Assembly: GCA_016649785.1 (NCBI GenBank)
Contig: JAENXB010000065.1
Location: 1 to 12,687, forward strand
From: Flavobacteriaceae bacterium
Lineage (GTDB): Bacteria; Bacteroidota; Bacteroidia; Flavobacteriales; Flavobacteriaceae
Reading direction: 5' to 3'
Length of the DNA: 12,687 nucleotides
This document shows, in pieces, positions 6,943 through 12,687 of the stretch; the first letter of the stretch is position 1; every line of letters begins with the position of its first letter. The notes beneath the pieces were generated by a model. The model saw nothing but the letters and a program-made list of their open reading frames with translations. It ran no database searches and was not told the DNA's origin. A program made the translations under genes and the position numbers.

Positions 6943-7277
6943 TTGAGATCTTAATTTAAGGTTTGTGTTTTATATTTTTTTAAAGATGTAATCGAAGTGT
7001 TTAAACAACAAAATTATTGAACCCCATGGAAGAACTCGGTAGGAATTATTATTCAATTGTTTTTTGGTCAAATATCAGTCTGCGGCAGGTGAACGAAGAA
7101 ATAAATATCTTATTGCACTCTAATAAAATATCATTAGTGCATTCGTGGCTATTTTTTTCGATTACATTTTTAAAATAAAAACAAGAACATAAAGGACACT
7201 AATTTTATAACTCATAAAAATTAATTGAATTTTTAAAAATTACAGAACTTTAAGAATTCAAAAATATAAATTTTACC
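6943..7277. other. 335-bp AT-rich intergenic region, no convincing gene
   Basis: No known RNA gene or mobile-element end is recognisable here. It holds a weak dyad AATTGAGATCTTAATT (6941-6956, starting in the rfbD stop), T-rich runs at about 6966-6981, and an imperfect hairpin at 7114-7141. There are also several AT-only palindromes at 7216-7241. One 50-codon frame (7026-7178, ATG to TAA) resembles nothing I know and has no evident ribosome binding site. The best -7-like match is TAATTTTA (7200-7207), one base off consensus and 71 bp before the decarboxylase start. The region probably ends one operon and carries the promoter and leader of the next. Confidence 0.6.
7114..7141. repeat. Imperfect inverted repeat TGCACT(ct)AAT / ATTAGTGCA upstream of the decarboxylase gene
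   Basis: TGCACT (7114-7119) pairs perfectly with AGTGCA (7136-7141). After a two-base bulge (CT), AAT (7122-7124) pairs with ATT (7133-7135), giving nine pairs around an eight-base loop. It lies 136 bp before the start codon at 7278. It is more GC-containing than the surrounding AT palindromes, so it is the best structured element in this gap. It could be an operator or leader hairpin; no T-run follows directly. Confidence 0.35.
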
Positions 7278-8267
7278 ATGTCAAAAAAGATATTGATTAC
7301 AGGAGCTGCCGGTTTTTTGGGCTCTCATTTATGCGATAGGTTTATTAAGGAAGGCTATCAGGTTATTGGAATGGATAATCTTATTACGGGAGACATGAAA
7401 AATATAGATCATCTTCTCAAAAGGGATGAGTTTGAATTCTTTCATTACGATGTTACCAATTTTATCCATGTCGCGGGAAAACTGGATTATATTTTGCATT
7501 TTGCCTCTCCCGCCAGTCCGATAGACTACTTAAAAATTCCAATTCAAACCTTAAAAGTAAGTTCCATAGGAATATTTCATTTACTCGGTTTGGCAAAAGA
7601 AAAAAATGCCCGTATCCTTATTGCTTCCACTTCTGAAGTTTATGGAGATCCACTGGTTCATCCCCAAAGTGAAGATTATTACGGAAACGTAAATACCATT
7701 GGACCGCGCGGGGTTTATGATGAAGCCAAGCGATTCCAGGAATCCATGACAATGGCTTACCACAGGTTTCACGGCCTGGAAACTAGGATTGCGCGTATCT
7801 TCAATACCTACGGACCAAGAATGTGTTTGAATGACGGTAGGGTAATCCCCGCGTTTATTGGGCAAGCTCTTCGGGGGGAAGATCTCACCGTTTTTGGCGA
7901 CGGTTCTCAAACCCGCTCATTTTGTTATGTAGACGATCAAATTGAAGGAATTTACCGCTTGCTGCTCAGCGATTACAGCGAACCTGTAAACATTGGAAAT
8001 CCTGATGAAATTACCATCAAACAATTTGCCGAAGAAATAATAAAACTGACCAATTCCAATCAAAAAATTATTTATAAATCCCTGCCAGAAGACGATCCCT
8101 TGAAGCGCCAACCGGATATTACAAGAGCGAAAGAAATTTTGGGATGGGAACCAAAAGTTTCCCGATCTGATGGGATGAAAATTTCGTACGATTACTTTAA
8201 AAGCCTCAGCCAGGAAGAATTGTTTAAAAGCGAACATAAAGACTTTTCAAAGCACATAAAACGGTAA
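7278..8267 (+). CDS. UDP-glucuronate decarboxylase (UDP-xylose synthase type SDR)
   Basis: This 329-residue extended short-chain dehydrogenase probably converts UDP-glucuronate to UDP-xylose with bound NAD+, in the cytoplasm. Motifs are GAAGFLG (9-15), HFASPASP (74-81), TSEVYGDP (118-125), GPRGVYDEAKR (142-152) with catalytic Y147 and K151, RIFNTYGPRM (173-182), GDGSQTRSFCYVDD (207-220) and DDPLKRQPDI (272-281). HFASPASP, SEVYGDP and GPRxxYDEAKR together are typical of UDP-xylose synthases and set it apart from dTDP-glucose 4,6-dehydratase (RfbB), its main alternative. Slightly longer than usual, it has an extra basic tail after about 310. UDP-glucose dehydrogenase, which would make its substrate, is not in the window. 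The glycosyltransferase starts 11 bp later in the same transcript. Confidence 0.91.
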   Translation: MSKKILITGAAGFLGSHLCDRFIKEGYQVIGMDNLITGDMKNIDHLLKRDEFEFFHYDVTNFIHVAGKLDYILHFASPASPIDYLKIPIQTLKVSSIGIFHLLGLAKEKNARILIASTSEVYGDPLVHPQSEDYYGNVNTIGPRGVYDEAKRFQESMTMAYHRFHGLETRIARIFNTYGPRMCLNDGRVIPAFIGQALRGEDLTVFGDGSQTRSFCYVDDQIEGIYRLLLSDYSEPVNIGNPDEITIKQFAEEIIKLTNSNQKIIYKSLPEDDPLKRQPDITRAKEILGWEPKVSRSDGMKISYDYFKSLSQEELFKSEHKDFSKHIKR

Positions 8268-8278
8268 ATCTGCCAATT

Positions 8279-9058
8279 ATGAAAGATGCCCCCTTGGTTT
8301 CGGTAATTATGCCCACGTATAATTCGGCTGAATTTATCGGCGCGGCAATCCAATCGGTGCAAAATCAAAAATATTTAAATTGGGAATTACTGGTTATAGA
8401 CGATGCTTCAAATGATTTGACCGTTGCTTTGGTCGAAGATTTTGTGAGCCAGGATTCCCGGATCAAATTATATCAAAACACCAAAAATGTGGGAACCGGT
8501 GCTTCCAGGAATACAGGGATAAAAGCCGCAAAAGGATCATTTATCGCTTTTTTGGATGCCGATGATCTTTGGATCCCTGAAAAATTGGGTGTTCAGGTGA
8601 ATTTTATGTTGAAAAACAATTTGGCAATGAGTTTTTCCAGCTACCGGCTGATGACGGAAACCGGCCAATTGCTTCCTGAAATTGTGGAATCTTTACCGGA
8701 ATTGAGCTATAAAAAGCTGTTGAGATCCAACTACGTTGGAAGCCTCACCGGAATGTATAACGCTGATAAAATTGGCAAAATATATAGTCCGTTACTTCGG
8801 AAAAGGCAGGATTGGGGATTGTGGCTTTCCGTTCTGGAAAAAGCCGGTTCCGCCCTCGGAATTCAACAACCTCTGGCGTATTACAGGCTTCGGAAGAATT
8901 CAATTTCCAACAATAAAACCGCTCTTTTAAAATATAACTTTCAAATCTATAATCGGGTATTGGGTTATGGCTTTCTGAAAAGCTGTAAATATATGTCACG
9001 GTTTTTATGGGAACATTTTATGGTTAAGAACAAACAGGTTAAAACCTTAAACCAGTGA
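8279..9058 (+). CDS. Family 2 glycosyltransferase (TuaG-like)
   Basis: This 259-residue GT-A fold enzyme probably transfers a sugar from a nucleotide donor onto a lipid-linked or polysaccharide acceptor at the cytoplasmic face of the membrane. VSVIMPTYNSAEFI (7-20) is the N-terminal GT2 signature. ELLVIDDASND (36-46) binds the nucleotide, NVGTGASRNTGI (70-81) follows, and FLDADDLW (91-98) contains the DxD metal site. RKRQDWGLWL (174-183) and YRLRKNSIS (202-210) resemble TuaG-type teichuronic acid glycosyltransferases. No transmembrane helix is evident. Donor and acceptor cannot be read from sequence, although UDP-xylose from the adjacent decarboxylase is an obvious candidate. Its last 12 bases overlap the 3' end of the opposing CapK-like gene, and no terminator is visible between them. 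Confidence 0.9.
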   Translation: MKDAPLVSVIMPTYNSAEFIGAAIQSVQNQKYLNWELLVIDDASNDLTVALVEDFVSQDSRIKLYQNTKNVGTGASRNTGIKAAKGSFIAFLDADDLWIPEKLGVQVNFMLKNNLAMSFSSYRLMTETGQLLPEIVESLPELSYKKLLRSNYVGSLTGMYNADKIGKIYSPLLRKRQDWGLWLSVLEKAGSALGIQQPLAYYRLRKNSISNNKTALLKYNFQIYNRVLGYGFLKSCKYMSRFLWEHFMVKNKQVKTLNQ

Positions 9059-10354
9059 AGTAAATTGTTTCAATTTCCCGCTTTTGTTCCTTATTAACAC
9101 CGCTTTTCGTTCGATATCCACCTTCAGGTTTTTCCCCACGAATATTTTAATGGCGCTCAAAATTTTATGGATCTGGACTTTGGATAATTCGTGATCGCTC
9201 ACATATTCAATTTTAAACCGGTCTATATGGGTTTGAATAATTACAAACTCCTTGATACTTCCCGCATCTTCAATTATGGATTTGGTCACATAATAAAATG
9301 TGAGTCCCGGCACCACTTTCCCATTGGCAAGAATTGCCACATCATTGGTTCTTCCGGTTAATTTCTTCAGAATGGGTCTTTTAAAAGAGCTGTTTTTTGA
9401 AAGTGTTCCTGTATCCCCAATTTCGTAACGAATCATAGGATGTGCTTTGTTGTAGAGGGAAGTAACAACAATGCGTCCTTCCTCACCATACGGCAGGATC
9501 CGGTTATTTTCATCCAAAATTTCAATAAATAAACTTTCAGAGTTTACAAGCCATTCTTCGCTTGATCTTTCAAAGGCAATTAATCCAACCTCACTTGCGC
9601 CATATTCGTTGATAACAGGCACTCCAAATGCGGTTTCAATGAGTTTTTTGTCGTTTTCAAAAAGTTTTTCAGAAGTGACGATACAAACTTTTAAATTAGG
9701 GCAAATATCTGTTAAAACAAGTTGGCGTTTGTCCAAATATTTGGCAAAAAGAACGATAGAACTTGTATATCCGTTGATGTAATCAAAATTGGATTTTTTA
9801 AAGCGGTCTAAAAAACCTTCCAACTTTTGATCGCTTAGATCGAAAATATTAAATCTTCGCCTCAGGCTGATCCTGTCCTTGAATCGCTCTACCAAATTGC
9901 CGTAAAAATCCAGCGGAATTCCATAAAAACGGGCTTGAAGTGACTTGTTGAGGTTAATCCCTATCCAATTATAACGATCTATAAACTCGGCCCAGGTGAG
10001 GGCATGGCAAAAACGGTCTTTGGCAAATATAAACGGATGCCCACTGGAACCGGAGGTTTTTCCAACATAGATCTTTCTTTTACTGTATCCGTCGCTCAAT
10101 CGTTCCTTTAAGGGGCGCTGCAAGTCAGATTTTTGCATGACCGGAACTTCCTCCCAATTTGTGAAATACTTGTTGCCAAAAAAATCCCTGTAATATGAAT
10201 TATGGGTCAAATGAAACTGAACTATCGCTTTTTTTTGATCTTCAAGATAATTTTGGTAATCGCTCTCCGGAATATTCTGTATTTTTCGCAATAGTTTTTG
10301 CGCCCGGTTGATAGGGTATTTGTTGAGCTGCAGGGAGATTTTAAACCAGTTCAA
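9047..10354 (-). CDS. CapK/PaaK-like adenylate-forming enzyme (phenylacetate-CoA ligase family)
   Basis: This 435-residue ANL-superfamily protein resembles CapK of capsule loci and phenylacetate-CoA ligases. It probably activates an acid as acyl-AMP, possibly for acylating a polysaccharide, but the substrate is unknown. Motifs are KTSGSSGHP (99-107, phosphate loop), NEYGASEVG (249-257), YEIGDTG (310-316), LTGRTNDV (332-339), and a C-terminal SGKLKQF (425-431) whose Lys may be the adenylation lysine. The start is TTG at 10354. An in-frame TAA lies only 6 bp upstream and the next in-frame ATG is at residue 73, inside the domain. The TTG gives an N-terminus (NWFKISLQLNKYPI) like those of relatives. 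It is transcribed against the decarboxylase/glycosyltransferase pair and diverges from purD. Confidence 0.87.
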   Translation of the reverse strand: MNWFKISLQLNKYPINRAQKLLRKIQNIPESDYQNYLEDQKKAIVQFHLTHNSYYRDFFGNKYFTNWEEVPVMQKSDLQRPLKERLSDGYSKRKIYVGKTSGSSGHPFIFAKDRFCHALTWAEFIDRYNWIGINLNKSLQARFYGIPLDFYGNLVERFKDRISLRRRFNIFDLSDQKLEGFLDRFKKSNFDYINGYTSSIVLFAKYLDKRQLVLTDICPNLKVCIVTSEKLFENDKKLIETAFGVPVINEYGASEVGLIAFERSSEEWLVNSESLFIEILDENNRILPYGEEGRIVVTSLYNKAHPMIRYEIGDTGTLSKNSSFKRPILKKLTGRTNDVAILANGKVVPGLTFYYVTKSIIEDAGSIKEFVIIQTHIDRFKIEYVSDHELSKVQIHKILSAIKIFVGKNLKVDIERKAVLIRNKSGKLKQFTSLV

Positions 10355-10410
10355 AAATTAAAATAGTTTTATTTTATCAGAAAATATTAGTGCTACAATT
10401 TACAAACAAT

Positions 10411-10418
10411 TATTTTTG
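10411..10418 (+). promoter_or_regulatory. purD: Probable purD promoter (-7 box)
   Basis: TATTTTTG matches the TAnnTTTG consensus and ends 26 bp before the purD ATG. The -33 region has no clear TTG. No PUR-box-like repeat or purine riboswitch is recognisable in the 90-bp gap. Confidence 0.42.
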
Positions 10419-10444
10419 ACACAAGAACATTAAATAACTTCTAT

Positions 10445-11719
10445 ATGAATATTTTAATATTGGGTGCTGGTGGGCGTGAACACGCTTTTGCTCATAAAAT
10501 TTTAGAGAGTAAACATTGCCAAAAACTTTATGTGGCACCTGGAAATGCAGGAACCGCTCAAATAGCCGAAAACATCGATTTAAAGGTAACTGATTTTGAA
10601 GCGATCAAGGCTTTTGTATTAAAAGAAAATATCAATATGGTGGTAGTGGGGCCGGAAGATCCTCTTGTCCTGGGAATTTACGATTTCTTCACCGAAGACC
10701 CGCAGCTTAAAGATGTCGCGTTAATAGGACCTTCCGAACGCGGTGCGTTGTTGGAAGGAAGTAAAGAGCGCGCCAAGGAATTTATGTATCTGCACAACAT
10801 TCCAACTGCAGCTTATGAATGTTTTACGGCAAAAAGTTTAAACGCCGGGAAGGCATTTTTGGAAAGCCTGAAACCTCCCTATGTTTTAAAAGCAGATGGC
10901 CTGGCCGGCGGTAAAGGTGTTTTGATTATTGACGACTTAACCGAAGCCCAGGAAGAACTCGGGCATATGTTGCTGGATAAAAAATTTGGAGATGCCGGGA
11001 GAAAAGTGGTGATAGAAGAATTTTTAGACGGAATTGAGTTGAGTGTTTTTGTGTTAACCGATGGGAAAAACTATAAGATCCTTCCAACAGCCAAAGATTA
11101 TAAACGCATTGGCGAAGGAAATACCGGCCTTAATACCGGTGGGATGGGCGCCATTTCACCCGTGCCCTTCGCTGATAAGGAACTGATGGATAAAATTGAG
11201 GAACGTATCGTAAAGCCAACAATTAAAGGTTTACAAAAAGAAGAGATTGACTACAAAGGTTTTGTTTTTATAGGAATTATAAAAGTAGGAAATGAACCCT
11301 ATGTTATTGAATACAACGTAAGGATGGGTGATCCAGAAACCGAAGTTGTTTTACCAAGGATAAAATCTGATTTTGTGGAACTGCTGGTAAAAGTATCACA
11401 GCAAAAATTAAACAAAGCCACTCTGGAAATTGATGATCAAAGTGCGGTTACGGTGATGTTGACATCCGGAGGTTATCCCGAAGATTACGAGAAAGGAAAG
11501 GAAATTACCGGGATTGATGCCGTAGATGGATCCATAATTTTTCACGCCGGAACGGCCGAAAAAGACGGGAAAATTATAACAAATGGGGGCCGGGTAATTG
11601 CGGTTACTTCTATGGGAAAAGATTACAAAGAGGCACTAAAAAAATCTTATCAAAATATAGAAAAGCTACATTTTGATAAGATGTATTATAGAAAGGATTT
11701 AGGATTTGATCTATCCTAA
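10445..11719 (+). CDS. purD: Phosphoribosylamine-glycine ligase (GAR synthetase)
   Basis: PurD joins glycine to 5-phosphoribosylamine with ATP, the second step of de novo purine synthesis, in the cytoplasm. The 424-residue product has the normal full length. GAGGREHA (7-14) is the N-terminal nucleotide-fold signature. GPEDPLVLG (69-77), LKADGLAGGKGV (148-159, ATP-grasp loop), GNTGLNTGGMGA (225-236) and EYNVRMGDPETE (289-300, metal-binding Glu/Asn) follow in order, and YRKDLGFD (415-422) closes the protein. The gene is alone in its direction: it diverges from the CapK-like gene and overlaps the DUF6341 gene by 9 bp at the 3' end. It has no evident functional link to the envelope genes and marks the return to housekeeping sequence. 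Confidence 0.97.
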   Translation: MNILILGAGGREHAFAHKILESKHCQKLYVAPGNAGTAQIAENIDLKVTDFEAIKAFVLKENINMVVVGPEDPLVLGIYDFFTEDPQLKDVALIGPSERGALLEGSKERAKEFMYLHNIPTAAYECFTAKSLNAGKAFLESLKPPYVLKADGLAGGKGVLIIDDLTEAQEELGHMLLDKKFGDAGRKVVIEEFLDGIELSVFVLTDGKNYKILPTAKDYKRIGEGNTGLNTGGMGAISPVPFADKELMDKIEERIVKPTIKGLQKEEIDYKGFVFIGIIKVGNEPYVIEYNVRMGDPETEVVLPRIKSDFVELLVKVSQQKLNKATLEIDDQSAVTVMLTSGGYPEDYEKGKEITGIDAVDGSIIFHAGTAEKDGKIITNGGRVIAVTSMGKDYKEALKKSYQNIEKLHFDKMYYRKDLGFDLS

Positions 11720-11941
11720 GAACGAATGTGCAGTTGGATCGCGGTCCTCTTCGTTATTATCATTGTATTTTTTAAGTTGCATCATCCAGTATAAAAAGGC
11801 TGCAAAACCAACAACAAGAAAAATCCAATTCATAATATTGGCCGCAAACCAGGAGGTTAATTCCAGTTCCCTAAGCACATTGTAAGGAACAAACAAAACT
11901 TTTTCAAAAAGCCAGGCAATACCTTCAAATATTTCTTTCAT
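11711..11941 (-). CDS. DUF6341 family small membrane protein
   Basis: The 76-residue product has an amphipathic N-terminal segment (1-20), a conserved-looking stretch LRELELTSWFAANIMNW (23-39), one transmembrane helix (about 36-54) and an acidic, Asn-rich tail (59-68) ending in TAHSFLG. The layout and sequence match a short protein commonly found beside purD in Flavobacteriia, which I know as DUF6341. Its function is unknown. Coding evidence is the coherent membrane topology, its own start and promoter spacing, and the family resemblance. The TAG stop lies inside the last codons of purD, a 9-bp convergent overlap. It diverges from the DUF6427 gene across 45 bp, and both encode membrane proteins. 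Confidence 0.8.
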   Translation of the reverse strand: MKEIFEGIAWLFEKVLFVPYNVLRELELTSWFAANIMNWIFLVVGFAAFLYWMMQLKKYNDNNEEDRDPTAHSFLG

Positions 11942-11945
11942 TGTA

Positions 11946-11953
11946 TAACTTTG
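11946..11953 (+). promoter_or_regulatory. Probable promoter of the DUF6427 gene (-7 box)
   Basis: TAACTTTG matches TAnnTTTG and ends 33 bp before the ATG at 11987. It is embedded in a perfect dyad TATAAC-TTT-GTTATA (11944-11958). The decamer CTTTGTTATA (11949-11958) also occurs at the M23 operon promoter (1443-1452). The upstream part of this promoter lies inside the opposing DUF6341 gene. Confidence 0.48.
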
Positions 11954-11966
11954 TTATATTAAGTCA

Positions 11967-11974
11967 CAAAAATA
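11967..11974 (-). promoter_or_regulatory. Possible DUF6341 promoter (-7 box)
   Basis: On the minus strand, 11974 to 11967 reads TATTTTTG, which fits TAnnTTTG, 25 bp before the DUF6341 start at 11941. No -33 TTG is seen at standard spacing. The surrounding sequence is so AT-rich that the match is only moderately informative. Confidence 0.33.
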
Positions 11975-11986
11975 TAAAAAACAATA

Positions 11987-12687
11987 ATGCTAACAAGCTT
12001 TTTTAGCAAATCAAAACCTATTAATTTTATAGCGGTCATTTTATTTATGGCGATATTTTTTATAATAGCCAATTTTCATGAAGTGTTCTCTTCCTTTAGT
12101 TTTTCACTTCTCGCGGAAAAAATTGGGGTGCTCTTAGCCTTTTTGCTCAGTGTTGTAGTACTGGACTTCATTGCAAAAAAGAACGATCTCACCCTTCGCA
12201 GTGCCTATAAAATTATAATTTTTGCAGTGTTTTCAGTTTCATTCTGGGACATTCTCAAGGATAATCAAATCATAGTGGCCAACCTTTGCGTTTTACTTGC
12301 CCTGAGAAGGATAATAAGTCTGAAAACACAAAAGGAAATTTCAAAAAAGATTTTTGATGCTACATTTTGGGTATGTATTGCTTCCCTCTTTTATTTTTGG
12401 GCTATTTTGTTTTTAATGATCGTTTACATTGGAATTTTGTTGCAGGCAGCCAATTATTTTAAAAATTGGTTAATCCCCATAATTGCTTTTTTTGCCGTTT
12501 TTGCCCTTGTCACAGGCTTTCATCTCCTTGTAAACGACCAATTTTACTCTTTTTCTGCCTGGTTCCAGGAAAGCAGTTTCAAGTTTGAGCATTACCAAAA
12601 TCCGAAATTATTGATCCCGCTAAGCATAATTTTAGCATTGGCTTTATGGACACTTTTCTATTATTTCAAATTGTTTAAAAAAGCCAA
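11987..12687 (+). CDS. DUF6427 family polytopic membrane protein (3' partial)
   Basis: An open frame runs from the ATG at 11987 to the window edge without a stop, giving 233 residues. It is strongly hydrophobic. Likely membrane helices are at about 12-29, 43-61, 74-90, 95-107, 125-155 (possibly two), 161-181 and 207-228, and short charged loops such as AKKNDLTLRS (63-72) separate some of them. A FYSFSAWFQESSFKF-type loop (186-200) precedes the last visible helix. Length so far, topology and position next to the purD/DUF6341 pair fit the flavobacterial family DUF6427, whose function is unknown. It is probably near its C-terminal third at the edge. A TAACTTTG box upstream suggests its own promoter. 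Confidence 0.8.
   Translation, partial: MLTSFFSKSKPINFIAVILFMAIFFIIANFHEVFSSFSFSLLAEKIGVLLAFLLSVVVLDFIAKKNDLTLRSAYKIIIFAVFSVSFWDILKDNQIIVANLCVLLALRRIISLKTQKEISKKIFDATFWVCIASLFYFWAILFLMIVYIGILLQAANYFKNWLIPIIAFFAVFALVTGFHLLVNDQFYSFSAWFQESSFKFEHYQNPKLLIPLSIILALALWTLFYYFKLFKKA

Noticed and set aside
6941..6981. Possible terminator after rfbD (AATTGAGATCTTAATT followed by a T-rich stretch)
   Set aside because: The dyad is weak (an A/T-rich stem with a G-T pair and no room for a loop), and the T-run begins more than 10 bp later. It may assist termination but is not a convincing intrinsic terminator.
7026..7178. 50-codon open frame (ATG to TAA) in the gap before the decarboxylase gene
   Set aside because: It has no recognisable family, no visible ribosome binding site and ordinary AT-rich composition. 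A frame of this size is not unlikely by chance, so it is not listed as a gene and appears only as a finding.
7216..7241. AT-only palindromes such as AAAAATT-AATTG-AATTTTT and AATTTTTAAAAATT
   Set aside because: They are composed almost only of A and T in very AT-rich DNA, so they are expected by chance and make unstable stems.
7278..8267. Reading this gene as rfbB (dTDP-glucose 4,6-dehydratase), which would extend the rhamnose pathway
   Set aside because: HFASPASP, SEVYGDP and GPRGVYDEAKR are the UDP-xylose synthase pattern, and the dehydratase active-site DE pair is not present at the expected place.
1..12687. Search for CRISPR repeats, insertion-sequence ends, tRNA genes and defence or toxin-antitoxin modules
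   Set aside because: No regularly spaced repeats, transposase or integrase motifs, tRNA-like cloverleafs or recognisable defence proteins were seen by eye on either strand.

Overview
The window looks like core chromosome from a marine-type member of the Flavobacteriaceae (Bacteroidota). The DNA is AT-rich. Several genes belong to families that are essentially Bacteroidota or Flavobacteriia specific (DUF4837 lipoprotein, DUF6909, DUF6341, DUF6427). The likely promoters carry the Bacteroidota -7 box TAnnTTTG rather than an E. coli -10, and clear Shine-Dalgarno sites are mostly absent. The genus cannot be fixed from the sequence alone.

Layout. Bases 1-1122 hold the last residues of a LysM-domain protein, then a DUF4837 lipoprotein and a strong bidirectional terminator. 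tatA reads leftward into the same terminator from 1349. A 115-bp divergent intergenic region rich in dyad symmetry separates tatA from a tight rightward operon at 1465-6942: membrane-anchored M23 peptidase, GH3-type adenylate-forming enzyme, DUF6909 protein, rfbC and rfbD. The gaps are 6, 6 and 7 bp, and the last pair overlaps by 4 bp. A 335-bp AT-rich stretch without a convincing gene follows. Next come a UDP-glucuronate decarboxylase and a TuaG-like family 2 glycosyltransferase (7278-9058). These run tail to tail, with a 12-bp overlap, into a leftward CapK/PaaK-like adenylate-forming enzyme (9047-10354). purD (10445-11719) overlaps by 9 bp at its 3' end with a leftward small membrane protein (DUF6341). 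A DUF6427 polytopic membrane protein starts at 11987 and runs off the window.

Function. The theme is the cell envelope: peptidoglycan hydrolysis (LysM protein, M23), protein export (TatA), and supply and use of nucleotide sugars for surface polysaccharide (RfbC/RfbD for dTDP-L-rhamnose, the decarboxylase for UDP-xylose, a glycosyltransferase and a CapK-like enzyme). The upstream enzymes RfbA, RfbB and UDP-glucose dehydrogenase are not in the window, so neither sugar pathway is complete here.

The least understood part is the peptidase-GH3-DUF6909 block. DUF6909 has C-terminal motifs that resemble the nucleoside phosphorylase / AMP nucleosidase superfamily, and it is co-transcribed with an acyl-adenylating GH3 enzyme of unknown substrate. 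No mobile element, CRISPR array, tRNA or rRNA was seen.
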